Made by a program: the position numbers and the translations under genes
Part shown: one piece after another, positions 30,153-44,071 of the stretch
How the letters are laid out: each line of letters opens with the position of its first letter
Position numbering within the stretch: position 1 is the first letter of the stretch
Notes under the pieces: generated by a model
Databases searched by the model: none
Told to the model about the DNA's origin: nothing
Seen by the model: the letters and a program-made list of their open reading frames with translations, nothing else
Source of the DNA: an uncultured Pelagibacteraceae bacterium
GTDB taxonomy: Bacteria > Pseudomonadota > Alphaproteobacteria > Pelagibacterales > Pelagibacteraceae
Direction: 5' to 3'
Assembly: GCA_902520335.1 (NCBI GenBank)
Contig: CABYNS010000002.1
Location: forward strand, 1-64,000
DNA length: 64,000 nt

Positions 30153-30181
30153 TTGAAGACACAAGGGTCATATGCTAATTA
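30153..30181 (+). promoter_or_regulatory. Putative promoter of the atpHAGDC operon
   Basis: A sigma70-like pair, TTGAAG (30153-30158) and TAATTA (30176-30181), is separated by 17 bp in the 108-bp priA-atpH gap, the largest gap inside the 33-kb plus-strand run. The predicted start near 30188 leaves a roughly 40-nt leader containing the AGAGG ribosome site at 30214-30218. Confidence 0.5.
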
Positions 30182-30225
30182 GAGCCTGAATTTTAAATAA
30201 TCTTCAACATTATAGAGGAAACAAG

Positions 30226-30783
30226 TTGAGCAAAGATACAGGATTTTCAATTTCATCAGCTGAAAGGTATTCTCTCGCACTTTTTGAGCTTTCAGAAGAA
30301 AATAATTTATTGAGCCAGATAGAAGAACAATCTTTATCTGTATTAAATCTAATTAATCAAAGTAAAGATTTTTTTAATTTGATTAAAGATCCCACTACTA
30401 GCCAAGAGGATCTCTCAAAGGTGATAAATAAAATAGCTGCTAGTAATAAATTTGATAATTTATTTAAAAATTTTTTAAATTTCTTAATTCAAAAGAGACG
30501 TTTCTTTTATATAGAACGAATTCTTAAAAGTTTTATTGAAATTTGTTCCAAAAAAAGAGGTGAGCTTATAGCTGAATTGAAATCAGCAAAAAAATTATCA
30601 AGTGATGAAATTAAAAAAATTACAGATGAGTTATCAATGAATTTTAGCTCTAAAATAAAATTAAACTATAAATACGATGAAAGTTTAATAGGAGGTCTGG
30701 TAGTTCAAGTTGGAAGTACTATGGTTGACTCCTCAATTAAAAATAAATTACAGCAAATTGAAAATAGAATGATAGAGGCATAG
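30226..30783 (+). CDS. atpH: ATP synthase F1 subunit delta
   Basis: Peripheral-stalk subunit that links F1 to the b subunits (185 residues). The start is TTG 30226, with an AGAGG ribosome site seven bases upstream; the N-terminus then reads SKDTGFSISSAERYSLALFEL, the usual delta/OSCP opening. The C-terminal DESLIGGLVVQVGSTMVDSS motif is diagnostic. It ends one base before atpA. The membrane-sector genes (atpIBEF) are not in this window, which matches the split arrangement of alphaproteobacteria. Confidence 0.95.
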   Translation: MSKDTGFSISSAERYSLALFELSEENNLLSQIEEQSLSVLNLINQSKDFFNLIKDPTTSQEDLSKVINKIAASNKFDNLFKNFLNFLIQKRRFFYIERILKSFIEICSKKRGELIAELKSAKKLSSDEIKKITDELSMNFSSKIKLNYKYDESLIGGLVVQVGSTMVDSSIKNKLQQIENRMIEA

Positions 30784-32319
30784 ATGGAAATAAATCCTTC
30801 AGAAGTTACAAAAATATTAAAAGAACAAATCAAAAATTTTGGTGAAAAAGCCGAAGTTGCAGAAGTAGGGCAGGTATTATCAGTTGGAGATGGTATCGCA
30901 AGAATTTATGGTTTGGATAATGTGCAAGCTGGTGAAATGGTGGAATTTGCAGATGGATCAAAAGGAATGGCTCTTAATTTAGAAAGTGAAAATGTTGGTG
31001 TTGTAATTTTTGGTGAAGATAGAAATGTAAAAGAGGGTGATGTAGTAAAACGTACAGGTAACATTGTTGATACTCCTGTTGGAAAGGAATTGTTAGGAAG
31101 AGTTGTAGACGGTTTAGGTAATCCTATTGATGGAAAAGGTCCATTTGATAAAAATATTAAAAAAACTAGAGTAGAAGTAAAAGCACCAGGAATTATTCCT
31201 CGTCAATCAGTCAATGAACCAATGCAAACTGGATTAAAATCAATCGATAGTTTGGTTCCAATTGGAAGAGGTCAAAGGGAATTAATTATTGGTGACAGAC
31301 AAACGGGCAAAACTGCAGTTGCGGTGGATGCAATTATTAATCAAAAAAAAATAAATGAATCCGGTGATGAAAAGCAAAAATTATATTGTATTTATGTTGC
31401 AGTTGGACAAAAAAGATCAACGGTAAGACAAATTCAAAAAACTTTAGAAGAAGCAGGTGCAATGGAGTACACAACTATTGTTGCAGCTACAGCATCAGAT
31501 TCTGCGCCATTACAATTTTTAGCACCATACACAGGATGTGCTATGGGTGAGTATTTTAGAGATAATGGAATGCATGCACTTATTATCTATGATGATTTAT
31601 CTAAACAAGCTGTTGCGTACAGACAAATGTCTCTATTATTGAGAAGACCTCCAGGCCGTGAGGCTTATCCGGGAGATGTATTTTATCTACATAGTAGATT
31701 ACTTGAAAGAGCTGCAAAGTTAAGCGACGAGCACGGTGGTGGTTCATTAACAGCACTTCCAATTATTGAAACACAAGGAGGAGATGTTTCTGCATTTATT
31801 CCTACTAATGTAATTTCAATTACTGATGGTCAAATATTCTTAGAAACAGAATTATTCAACCAAGGTATAAGACCAGCAATTAACGTTGGGTTATCAGTAT
31901 CCAGAGTTGGATCATCAGCTCAAACAAAAGCTATGAAAAAAGTTTCGGGATCGATGAAACTAGAATTAGCACAATACAGAGAAATGGCAGCATTTGCTCA
32001 ATTTGGATCTGATTTGGATGCATCTACACAACAACTTTTAAATAGGGGCTCAAAACTAACCGAACTTCTAAAACAAAAACAATACTCACCATTGACTGTT
32101 GCTGAACAAGTAATATCAGTTTTCTGCGGTGTTAAAGGATATCTCGATGATATTGATTTAAAAGATGTATCAGAGTTTGAAAACAAAATTATTAATAAAT
32201 GTAAATCAGATAAACCTGAAATAATTGATGCAATTCAAAGCACTGGAAAACTTGATGAAGATAAAGAAAAGCTATTGGTAGAAGTAATTACTCAGCTGAA
32301 AGGAACCTTTAAATCTTAA
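30784..32319 (+). CDS. atpA: ATP synthase F1 subunit alpha
   Basis: Non-catalytic nucleotide-binding subunit (511 residues). Walker A is [12 protein letters not shown]; the [32 protein letters not shown] stretch region (quoted in parts: [22 protein letters not shown]) and the family signature [17 protein letters not shown] are intact. It follows atpH without a gap and precedes atpG by 6 bp. Confidence 0.99.
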   Translation: MEINPSEVTKILKEQIKNFGEKAEVAEVGQVLSVGDGIARIYGLDNVQAGEMVEFADGSKGMALNLESENVGVVIFGEDRNVKEGDVVKRTGNIVDTPVGKELLGRVVDGLGNPIDGKGPFDKNIKKTRVEVKAPGIIPRQSVNEPMQTGLKSIDSLVPIGRGQRELIIGDRQTGKTAVAVDAIINQKKINESGDEKQKLYCIYVAVGQKRSTVRQIQKTLEEAGAMEYTTIVAATASDSAPLQFLAPYTGCAMGEYFRDNGMHALIIYDDLSKQAVAYRQMSLLLRRPPGREAYPGDVFYLHSRLLERAAKLSDEHGGGSLTALPIIETQGGDVSAFIPTNVISITDGQIFLETELFNQGIRPAINVGLSVSRVGSSAQTKAMKKVSGSMKLELAQYREMAAFAQFGSDLDASTQQLLNRGSKLTELLKQKQYSPLTVAEQVISVFCGVKGYLDDIDLKDVSEFENKIINKCKSDKPEIIDAIQSTGKLDEDKEKLLVEVITQLKGTFKS

Positions 32320-32325
32320 TGTAAT

Positions 32326-34618
<2,293 letters not shown>

Positions 34619-34619
<1 letters not shown>

Positions 34620-35011
34620 TGAGCGAAGAGTTTAAAATTGAAATTGTAAACCCAGAAAAATCTTTTTTAGTAAAAGAGGATGTTTTAGAGGTTGTTGTAC
34701 CTGCATTTGAGGGTGAAATGGGGATTTTAAAAGATCACATATCAATTATTTCTTTTTTAAAACCTGGAATAATTAAAGTATTTTCGAAATCAGGTGATGA
34801 AAATTATTATGTGGAAGATGGAATTATTGAATTTAAAAATAATAATTTATCTATCTTAACAAGCGCAATATTCTCTGTGACAGATTTAGATAAATCTAAA
34901 CAAGGGGACTTACTCAAAAAAGCTGAGGCGGAAGCAAGCAAATCTGAAATAAGTGATCAGGCTAAATATTTAGCAGATCAAAAAGTTGAAGTTCTAAGAT
35001 CGATTAACTAA
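34619..35011 (+). CDS. atpC: ATP synthase F1 subunit epsilon
   Basis: Rotor and regulatory subunit (130 residues). The N-terminal beta sandwich has FEGEMGILKDHISIIS and the VEDGIIEFKNNNLSIL strand region; a short helical C-terminus follows. It ends the plus-strand run that began at ffh. The last 18 bases, including its TAA, overlap the 3' end of the convergent Nudix gene, so there is no room for a separate terminator. Confidence 0.96.
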
Positions 35012-35479
35012 TAATAACTCTAATTTTTTTTTAATTTCTTGATAGACGTGTAATTTAAAATCTACCACAACTTTTGTTAAGGATTCTAATTCAATCCATT
35101 TCCACTCAAGAAATTCAGGTTTTTTTGTTCTAATATTTATCTCACTATCCTCTCCAGTAAACTTCATTATAAACCATTTCTGTTTTTGTCCTTTATACTT
35201 ACCCTTCCAAATTATACCCAATAAGTGATCTGGTAATTCATATGTTATAAAACCATCTAATTCTTTAATAAGCTCTACTTTTGTAATACTAGTCTCTTCC
35301 TTTAACTCCCTGTATGCGGCGGTAAGAAAATCCTCACCTTCATCAATACCTCCTTGTGGCATTTGCCAAAAGTTTTTTGGGTTGTCTATTCTTTTTGCAA
35401 CGAAAATTTTATCTTCTTGATTAAGAACAACAATGCCTACACCACTACGTAGTGGCAGATTTTTATATTGTTCTTTCAT
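34994..35479 (-). CDS. rppH: RNA pyrophosphohydrolase (Nudix)
   Basis: Nudix hydrolase expected to remove pyrophosphate from mRNA 5' ends and so start decay. It has 161 residues with the N-terminal LPLRSGVGIVVLNQEDKIF and FWQMPQGGIDEGED, and the Nudix box ending in RELKEETSI. The PQGGIDEGE and EW.W.E signatures match RppH/invasion protein A rather than other Nudix types. It directly follows ctpA and is the last gene of the rplU-to-rppH run. Confidence 0.93.
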   Translation of the reverse strand: MKEQYKNLPLRSGVGIVVLNQEDKIFVAKRIDNPKNFWQMPQGGIDEGEDFLTAAYRELKEETSITKVELIKELDGFITYELPDHLLGIIWKGKYKGQKQKWFIMKFTGEDSEINIRTKKPEFLEWKWIELESLTKVVVDFKLHVYQEIKKKLELLLVNRS

Positions 35480-36619
35480 TTAACCGTTTAAAAGTTTTAA
35501 TGCGTAACTTAGTTGATTATCAGTATCAGTCTTAATCCTAAATTCATCGGTATCTTCATTAATCTCAATATCAGGACTTACTCCAACTTCAGAAATTGAT
35601 TTACCAGATGGTAAGTAATATTTTGCAACAGTGAGTCTTATTGCTCCTTTATTCTTTAGTGGAATAATTGATTGCACTGAACCCTTTCCATAACTATTTT
35701 CGCCTAAAATAATTGCTCTTTTATGATCTTGTAGTGCTCCAGCAACTATTTCTGAAGCAGATGCAGAACCGTAATTAATTAATACAACCAAAGTTTTGCC
35801 ACCTATCAAATCTCCTTTTTTGGCAAACCATTTTCTATTTTCAGAGGCCTTTCTACTTTTAGTAGATACAATCTCCCCATTATCTAAAAAAAAATCTGAT
35901 ATCCTTATAGCTTGTGATAACAACCCTCCAGGATTATTTCTTAAATCTAGTATATATGAATTTATATTTTCATTTTTTTCAAATTCTTTGATTTGCTTTC
36001 TTATTTGTTCACCACTATTTTCATTGAAAGAAGTTAATCTAAGATAACCAACGTTATTTTTTAAAAGATCAGCTTTAACTGATTTAATTTGAATTATTTC
36101 TCTTACAATTTCAAACGTTAAAGCTTTTTTTTGTCCAATTCTTCTTACAGTTAAAATAATTGATGAACCTACAGGTCCTCTCATCAAGTCTACAGCCTCA
36201 CTTAGTGATTTACCTTGTACCTGAATATCGTCTATCTTTATGATGTAGTCGCCAGCTTTAATCCCAGCTCTAGATGCTGGAGTATCGTCGATAGGGGAAA
36301 TTACTTTTACAACCCCAGACTCCATATTTACCTCTATTCCCAAGCCACCAAATTCACCACTTGTTTCAGTCTGCATTTCGTTAAAAATTTCAGGTGACAT
36401 ATATGCTGAATAAGGATCTAGTGATTGAAGCAAACCATCTATTGCAGCATCCATACTTTCAGATTGATTTATTTCATCGACATACTCTTTATTAATTTTT
36501 TCTAATACTTCTCCAAATAAATCTATTTTCTTATAAACGTCATTTTCAGCTGCAACGACAGGATTAAAAGTTGAAAACTTTAGAAAAAATATACTGATGA
36601 TAAAAAAAATTTTCCTCAT
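35480..36619 (-). CDS. ctpA: Carboxy-terminal processing protease (S41)
   Basis: Periplasmic tail-specific serine protease, 379 residues from ATG 36619. A signal peptide (MRKIFFIISIFFLKF, cleaving after VVAA) precedes the N-terminal helical region, a PDZ domain (about 85-165; GGLGIEV, AGDYIIKIDD) and the S41 catalytic domain with Ser in YGSASASEIV and Lys in YGKGSVQSI. A longer frame reaching 36736 lacks a signal and is rejected. The ATG overlaps the rsfS stop (ATGA), so translation is coupled. Confidence 0.95.
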   Translation of the reverse strand: MRKIFFIISIFFLKFSTFNPVVAAENDVYKKIDLFGEVLEKINKEYVDEINQSESMDAAIDGLLQSLDPYSAYMSPEIFNEMQTETSGEFGGLGIEVNMESGVVKVISPIDDTPASRAGIKAGDYIIKIDDIQVQGKSLSEAVDLMRGPVGSSIILTVRRIGQKKALTFEIVREIIQIKSVKADLLKNNVGYLRLTSFNENSGEQIRKQIKEFEKNENINSYILDLRNNPGGLLSQAIRISDFFLDNGEIVSTKSRKASENRKWFAKKGDLIGGKTLVVLINYGSASASEIVAGALQDHKRAIILGENSYGKGSVQSIIPLKNKGAIRLTVAKYYLPSGKSISEVGVSPDIEINEDTDEFRIKTDTDNQLSYALKLLNG

Positions 36620-36966
36620 ATTATAAGTTTTTCTTTTGGAATAAATTCTGACCACATTTTTTCTAATTCGTAAAATTTTCTTTTTTCTGGATGAAATATG
36701 TGGACAATTAGATCTATTCCATCCACCAGTTTCCACTCAGTACTATCTTTTCCCTCGATTTTTGAATCTTTCATTCCATAATCCTTGAATTTTTCTAAAA
36801 CTTGCTCAGAAAGTGACTGGATATGTCTAGATGACGTACCACTTGCAATAATCATGTATTCAGCCATTGAACTTTTATCTTTAAGATTGATGCTAACAAT
36901 GTCTAAAGCTTTATTAATATCTAAAGTTTGAATTATGATTTTTTTTAAATCAGAAATTTTGTCCAT
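36616..36966 (-). CDS. rsfS: Ribosomal silencing factor RsfS
   Basis: A 116-residue protein that binds uL14 and blocks subunit joining when nutrients are low. It shows KALDIVSINLKDKSSMAEYMIIASGTSSRH in the core (seen as DKSSMAEYM and IASGTSSRHIQ), plus GKDSTEWKLVDGIDLIVHIF and the YELEKMW tail, all typical. It overlaps nadD by one base and ctpA by 4 nt. In many alphaproteobacteria rlmH and an M23 peptidase gene lie between rsfS and ctpA; neither is present here. Confidence 0.95.
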   Translation of the reverse strand: MDKISDLKKIIIQTLDINKALDIVSINLKDKSSMAEYMIIASGTSSRHIQSLSEQVLEKFKDYGMKDSKIEGKDSTEWKLVDGIDLIVHIFHPEKRKFYELEKMWSEFIPKEKLII

Positions 36967-37526
36967 TAATTAAACAAATCATACCAAATTTTTCTCAATT
37001 GAGAAGAAGAAATATTGACCTTTTCAAATTCAATAAATTTCAAATTTTCTCTATTTAATCTTTTATATGTAGTTGAATTTAATGATTTTTTTTTATAACC
37101 ATGTCTATCAAATACTATTATTTTACATTTCTGTGAAATTAATTTCCATTTATACCATTTGTGAAATTTTATTAAATTATCAGCACCCATTATAAAATAA
37201 ATTTTGTTTTTTTTGTTCTTTGAAATATGATTTATTAAATCAAAAGTTTTATTCGATTTAATTGTATCTTCATAAAATTTTACTTTAATTAATTTACTTG
37301 ATCCAATAATTTTTTTGCAATGTTTGATTCTATTATCCAAACTTGTATGTGTCTTTTTTTTAAAAGGATTTTTTTTTGTTATAGCCCAAATAACATTTCG
37401 TAATTTAAATCTTTTAATTGCTTCTTTTGAGATTGTTAAGTGACCTTTGTGTGCAGGATCGAAAGATCCACCCAGGATCCCAATTTTATTTTTTCTTGTA
37501 ACCAATTTACTTTCTAATTTTACCAT
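36966..37526 (-). CDS. nadD: Nicotinate-nucleotide adenylyltransferase
   Basis: Adenylates nicotinate mononucleotide in NAD synthesis. It has 186 residues with the nucleotidyltransferase motif GILGGSFDPAHKGHL near the N-terminus and a C-terminal SSSQLRK corresponding to the ISSTxIR motif. ATG 37526 overlaps the proA 3' end by 20 nt; a TTG at 37505 would avoid the overlap and still keep the fold, so the start is uncertain. The Lys-rich composition suits the AT bias. It is coupled to rsfS by a one-base overlap. Confidence 0.93.
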   Translation of the reverse strand: MVKLESKLVTRKNKIGILGGSFDPAHKGHLTISKEAIKRFKLRNVIWAITKKNPFKKKTHTSLDNRIKHCKKIIGSSKLIKVKFYEDTIKSNKTFDLINHISKNKKNKIYFIMGADNLIKFHKWYKWKLISQKCKIIVFDRHGYKKKSLNSTTYKRLNRENLKFIEFEKVNISSSQLRKIWYDLFN

Positions 37527-38756
37527 TACTTGTTACTTGATATTTGTAGGAAATTAGTTGTTTAAGTCCTACAGGTCCTCTTGGTGGAAGAACATTTGTC
37601 GAAATTCCAACCTCACCACCAAATCCAAATTCACCACCATCTGCAAATTGTGTAGATGTATTGTGCATCGCTATTGAACTTTTAACTCCCATTAAAAATT
37701 TTTTAGCAGTTTTTTTGTTTTTAGTAATAATACAATCAGTATGCATAGTTCCATATTTATTAATATGAGAAATAGCCTCTTGTAAGTTTTTGACAGATTT
37801 TACAGAAACGGTAGCAGATAAATATTCTTTTGACCAATCTTTGATTGATGCTTTTTTGATTTTACCTTTATAAATTTTTCTTATTTTATTATCCCCAATA
37901 ATTTGACAACTTTTTTCCTCTAATATCTTTAATATATGAGCTCCAAACTTTTTGATTATACGCTCGTTAAGCAAAATTGTTTCAGTTGCTCCACAAATCG
38001 CTGTATTTCTTAATTTTGCATTTACAATTATTTTGGTAGCAATTTTCGGATCCGCATCTTTATCTACATATGAATGACAAACACCTTCTAAGTGACCAAT
38101 AGTTGGAATTTTAGAAATGCTTTGTACTTTTTTAACTAAATTTCTACCCCCTCTTGGTATGATTACATCAATAAAATTAGTCATTTTAGTGAGTAAAAAA
38201 TCTACCACTTTTCTATTCTTTATATCGATGAATTGAACAAAGTTTTGATTAACTTTATTAATCTTTAAAGCTTTTCTAAATAAATTTGATAAAATTTTAT
38301 TAGAATAAAAGGCCTCAGAACCACCTTTCAAAATAACTGGATTTCCAGATTTAAAACATAATGATGCTACATCCGAGGTTACATTTGGTCTACTTTCATA
38401 AATTACACCTATTACTCCTATCGGGATTGATATTTTTGAAAATACAAGTCCATTAGGTCTTTTCCATCTTTCAATAACATTATGAACTGGATCCTTTAAC
38501 TTAATTATTTTTTGGATTGAATAAATAATACCCAAGATTTTTTTTTCATTTAAAATAAGTCGATTTATTAAATTATCTCTAAGCTTAATTTTGATAGCCC
38601 GATCTACATCTTTTTTATTTTCTCTAAGAATTAAGTGCTTATTTTTTTTTATCATTTTAAGATAATCATTTAAAACTTTATTTTTTTTATAAGTATTTAT
38701 TGGTTGAGCAAACGCTTGTTTTGATCTTTCTCCAATATTAATTAATATCTTTCTCA

Positions 38757-38757
<1 letters not shown>
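37507..38757 (-). CDS. proA: Glutamate-5-semialdehyde dehydrogenase (gamma-glutamyl phosphate reductase)
   Basis: NADPH-dependent second step of proline synthesis (416 residues). The ALDH-like fold shows IPIGVIGVIYESRPNVT, LKGGSEAFYSN, IIPRGGRNLV and the catalytic Cys in RNTAICGATETIL, then the C-terminal STQFADGGEFGFGGEVGIS motif. The start shares one base with the proB stop (TAATG), as expected for paired enzymes that channel an unstable intermediate. Confidence 0.97.
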
Positions 38758-40860
<2,103 letters not shown>

Positions 40861-40863
40861 CTA

Positions 40864-41118
40864 TTAATTGGGTTTTACTGAAACAAAAGTTCTATCTGAC
40901 TTTGTTTTTTTAAAAACTACTTTACCTTTTATTACTGAAAAAATTGAGTGATCTTTACCCATTCCCACGTTTTCTCCAGGAAATATTTTTGTACCCCTTT
41001 GTCTTACAATAATGTTTCCAGGAATAACAGATTGTCCGCCGTACTTTTTGACACCAAGTCTTCGCCCAGCACTATCACGTCCATTTCTAGAAGATCCGCC
41101 TGCTTTTTTTGTTGCCAT
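40864..41118 (-). CDS. rpmA: 50S ribosomal protein bL27
   Basis: Large-subunit protein whose N-terminus reaches the peptidyl-transferase centre. It has 84 residues: [21 protein letters not shown] followed by [18 protein letters not shown] and the [12 protein letters not shown] end. It starts directly with MATKKAGG, without the cleaved N-terminal extension of Firmicutes. It lies 13 bp after rplU. Confidence 0.98.
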   Translation of the reverse strand: MATKKAGGSSRNGRDSAGRRLGVKKYGGQSVIPGNIIVRQRGTKIFPGENVGMGKDHSIFSVIKGKVVFKKTKSDRTFVSVKPN

Positions 41119-41131
41119 AGTTAATTCCTAG

Positions 41132-41530
41132 TTATTTACTAGCCTCTTTTTTTGTTTCTGTCTTTTTTGTTACCTTAGAAACTTTTTCAGCTTCTGAGAG
41201 AATTTTACCATCTTTTGAAAAAATTTTATTTATTCTAATCATAGAATATTCCTGTCTATGCCCATTTTTTCTTCTTGAGTTATGTCTTCTTCTTTTTTTA
41301 AAAATTAATACAGTCCTATTTTTGCTATTTTTAATTAAGTCAGCTTCAACTTTTGCACCATTTACCATTGGGGCTCCAACTTCTATTTTACTGTCATCTC
41401 CGTAAGCTAAAATTTCATTAAATTCTATTTTTGAATTAGCTTTAACAGCTGTTAATTTCTCAATTTTCAAAATCTCTCCAGATTTGACTTTGTATTGTTT
41501 ACCACCTGTTTTTATGACTGCGAATGACAT
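41132..41530 (-). CDS. rplU: 50S ribosomal protein bL21 with a charged tail
   Basis: Large-subunit 23S-binding protein. The core (residues 1-103) begins FAVIKTGGKQYKVKSGEIL and contains the signature KKRRRHNSRRKNGHRQ. A further 29 residues form a Lys/Glu/Thr/Val-rich tail (KVTKKTETKKEASK) like those of bS16 and bL19 in this window. It heads the rplU-rpmA-obgE-proBA-nadD-rsfS-ctpA-rppH run and has a good upstream promoter. Confidence 0.97.
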   Translation of the reverse strand: MSFAVIKTGGKQYKVKSGEILKIEKLTAVKANSKIEFNEILAYGDDSKIEVGAPMVNGAKVEADLIKNSKNRTVLIFKKRRRHNSRRKNGHRQEYSMIRINKIFSKDGKILSEAEKVSKVTKKTETKKEASK

Positions 41531-41556
41531 ATAAATACCCTAAATTTTGTTAAGGC

Positions 41557-41584
41557 AATATAGTCTGAGCAAGCCTATAGTCAA
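41557..41584 (-). promoter_or_regulatory. Promoter of rplU-rpmA-obgE operon
   Basis: On the minus strand TTGACT (41584-41579) and TATATT (41562-41557) are separated by 16 bp in the 64-bp gap between gloB and rplU. Transcription would begin near 41550, leaving about a 20-nt leader with an AGGG element shortly before the ATG. Confidence 0.6.
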
Positions 41585-41594
41585 GTTTTATAAA

Positions 41595-42314
41595 TCAAAA
41601 ATTATCCTTTAAATCTCTTAATTTTGAAAAACTTTCAACATCTTTAGCTTTAAGAAATAAATTGCATTCCATTTCATCAGATAAAATTGATGGAATGGTG
41701 GGATGGCCATTTTTTATTTTTTCTTTAATTTCTTCAATTTTACTTTTCAAATTTGAATTATCAGGATCATTTAACTCACAAAATTTTGAATTTTGTAATG
41801 TATATTCATGGCCGCAATATATCTGAGTATCTTTTGGAAGTTCTTTTATTTTTTTTAATGAATTGAACATCTGTTCATAAGTTCCTTCAAAAATTCTACC
41901 ACATCCTAAAGAAAATAAGGTATCCCCAGTAAAAATTTTTTTTTCCAAAAAAAAATGAAAGGCAATATGCCCACTTGTATGACCTGGAATGTGATAAATT
42001 TTCGCCTCAAAATTTTCGCCTTTCCATTTTTGATTATCTTCCACAAGTACATCAATTTCTGGAATACGATCTTTATCTTCTTTAAATCCAACTATTTTAG
42101 AATTATATCTTTTTTTTAATTCTAAGTTGCCACCTACATGATCATAATGATGATGAGTATTAAGAATATATTTTAACTCAATATTATTACTTTCAACATA
42201 TTTCATAATTGGAGCTGCCTCACCAGGGTCAACAACACATCCAATACCTTTAGCGTCATCGATTAACAGGTAACTATAATTGTCTTGTAAACACTTAATT
42301 ATTTCTATTCTCAT
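41595..42314 (-). CDS. gloB: Hydroxyacylglutathione hydrolase (glyoxalase II family)
   Basis: Metallo-beta-lactamase-fold thioesterase that hydrolyses S-lactoylglutathione in methylglyoxal detoxification. It has 239 residues with the metal motif THHHYDHVGG, GHTSGHIAFHF, TGDTLFSLGCGRIFEGT and the YCGHEYT His; the C-terminal glutathione-binding helices appear (residues about 170-239). It starts one base after the metW stop, so it shares the SAM-II-controlled metX-metW transcript. That tie to methionine genes is seen in position only. Confidence 0.93.
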   Translation of the reverse strand: MRIEIIKCLQDNYSYLLIDDAKGIGCVVDPGEAAPIMKYVESNNIELKYILNTHHHYDHVGGNLELKKRYNSKIVGFKEDKDRIPEIDVLVEDNQKWKGENFEAKIYHIPGHTSGHIAFHFFLEKKIFTGDTLFSLGCGRIFEGTYEQMFNSLKKIKELPKDTQIYCGHEYTLQNSKFCELNDPDNSNLKSKIEEIKEKIKNGHPTIPSILSDEMECNLFLKAKDVESFSKLRDLKDNF

Positions 42315-42315
42315 C

Positions 42316-42912
42316 TTATTTTTCTATTAAGAATATACCTAATTCTGCAAATAAATTTTTATAAAATAAATTAGAATTATTAATATTAGATATATTTTTA
42401 TTTGTCAGAGCTAAAGATTTAAAGATTTTAAAGTTTATAATTTTTGAAAATTTAACAAAATCTTTGATTGTACACATATGAATATTTGGGGTGTTATACC
42501 AATCATTTGGTAATGATTCTGTGATTGGCATTGTTCCTTTGATAAGTAAATTTAATCTTACTTTCCAATGACCAAAATTTGGAATTGTTATGATTGCTTT
42601 TTTTCCAACTCTTAAAAGTTCTTTTATAACAATCTCAGGATTTACGAAAGCTTGTAAAGTTTGACCTAGGACAACATAATCAAAAGAATCATTTGGAAAT
42701 TGTTTTAAATCTAATTCCGCGTTTCCTTCAATTACAGTAAGTCCTTTTGATACACAGGTTTGAACTTTATCCTTTGAAATCTCAATTCCTCTCGCATCAA
42801 CATTTTTATTTCTTTTTAATGAATCCATTAATGTTCCATCATCACAACCAACATCTAAAACTCTTGTTTTTTCTTCTATTAAATCGACTATTATTTTATA
42901 TTCTGTCTTCAC
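42316..42912 (-). CDS. metW: Methionine biosynthesis protein MetW
   Basis: SAM-dependent-methyltransferase-like protein that accompanies MetX in proteobacteria and is needed for full homoserine acylation. It has 198 residues with RVLDVGCDDGTLMDSL as the SAM-type motif I, the FDYVVLGQTLQA segment and IPNFGHWKVRLNLL, both highly typical of MetW. It begins 2 bp after the metX stop. Confidence 0.96.
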   Translation of the reverse strand: MKTEYKIIVDLIEEKTRVLDVGCDDGTLMDSLKRNKNVDARGIEISKDKVQTCVSKGLTVIEGNAELDLKQFPNDSFDYVVLGQTLQAFVNPEIVIKELLRVGKKAIITIPNFGHWKVRLNLLIKGTMPITESLPNDWYNTPNIHMCTIKDFVKFSKIINFKIFKSLALTNKNISNINNSNLFYKNLFAELGIFLIEK

Positions 42913-42914
42913 TA

Positions 42915-44033
42915 TTATCTCTCTGAGTAAGATTTATTTAAAAAATTTTTAAGGGTTTTTAAAAAGTCTGGAACATCTAATAAAAAAGAATCATGACCTT
43001 TGTCAGATTTTATTTCAACAAATCCAACATCAGCACCAATTGCATTAAGAGCGATAACTATATCTTTATTTTCTTGGGTTGGATAAAGCCAGTCTGAGGT
43101 AAAAGATATTACAAAAAACTTAGCCTTAGTTTTTTTGAATGCATTAGATAAATTACCATCAAATTGTTTAACTAGATCGAAATAATCCATTGCTCTTGTT
43201 ATATAAAGATAACTATTAGCATCAAATCGATCTACAAAAACAGATCCTTGATATCTTAGATAACTCTCTATTTGAAAATCTGCATCAAATCCAAATTTAA
43301 GAGCATCTCTTTCTTGAAGTTTTCTTCCAAATTTTTCTTGTAAACCTTTTTTAGACAAATAAGTTATATGTGCAGCCATTCTCGCTACTGATAACCCTTT
43401 ATCGGGAAGAGTATTATTAGATAAATATTTTCCGTCTGACCAGTTATGATCTGATGCTATCGCTTGTCTACCCAATTCATTAAAAGCAATATTTTGAGCA
43501 GAATGATTAGAGGTACATGCGATTGGTACTACTGTACTAGCTTTATCTGGATAATTACTAATAAATTGTAAAACTTGCATTCCTCCCATCGATCCACCAA
43601 CAACTGAAAAAAGTTTTTTGATTTTAAAATGATCTAATAGATTTACTTGTGCATTCACCATGTCATTAATAGTAATTATAGGAAAATCTGTGCCGTAAAT
43701 CTTATTTGTATCGGGATTTTTGTGGCTTGGACCATATGATCCCATACAACCACCTATAACATTTGCACAAATAACAAAATATTTATTTGTATCTATTGAT
43801 TTGTTGGGACCCACTGCATAAGACCACCAACCATCTTTTTTTGTGATAGGATTAATTCCCGTAACAAATTGATCACCGGTAAGTGCATGAAAAACAAGAA
43901 TCGCATTATCTTTATTTTTATTAAGTGAACCATAAGTTTCATAGGCTAGTGGATAATTATTAATAGTTTTACCACAATCAAGCTTTAATGGTTTTTTAAT
44001 AATAAGTGTTTTTATATTCTCTTTAATATTCAT
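42915..44033 (-). CDS. metX: Homoserine O-acetyltransferase (MetX family)
   Basis: Acylates homoserine for sulfur incorporation into methionine (372 residues). The alpha/beta-hydrolase fold has HALTGDQFV, GGCMGSYGPSHKNP, the nucleophile elbow VGGSMGGMQVL and the catalytic His in KGHDSFLLDVPDF. Recent work shows some MetX enzymes use succinyl-CoA; the acyl donor cannot be read from the sequence alone. It is the first gene after the SAM-II riboswitch, with metW and gloB downstream. Confidence 0.95.
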   Translation of the reverse strand: MNIKENIKTLIIKKPLKLDCGKTINNYPLAYETYGSLNKNKDNAILVFHALTGDQFVTGINPITKKDGWWSYAVGPNKSIDTNKYFVICANVIGGCMGSYGPSHKNPDTNKIYGTDFPIITINDMVNAQVNLLDHFKIKKLFSVVGGSMGGMQVLQFISNYPDKASTVVPIACTSNHSAQNIAFNELGRQAIASDHNWSDGKYLSNNTLPDKGLSVARMAAHITYLSKKGLQEKFGRKLQERDALKFGFDADFQIESYLRYQGSVFVDRFDANSYLYITRAMDYFDLVKQFDGNLSNAFKKTKAKFFVISFTSDWLYPTQENKDIVIALNAIGADVGFVEIKSDKGHDSFLLDVPDFLKTLKNFLNKSYSER

Positions 44034-44071
44034 AATTTTTAATGCTAATTATTGAATTGTGAGGAAAAAAA

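Noticed and set aside
36620-36736. N-terminal extension of ctpA
   Set aside because: It overlaps rsfS for 117 bases, is highly basic and would bury the signal peptide; ATG 36619 overlapping the rsfS stop is typical coupling.
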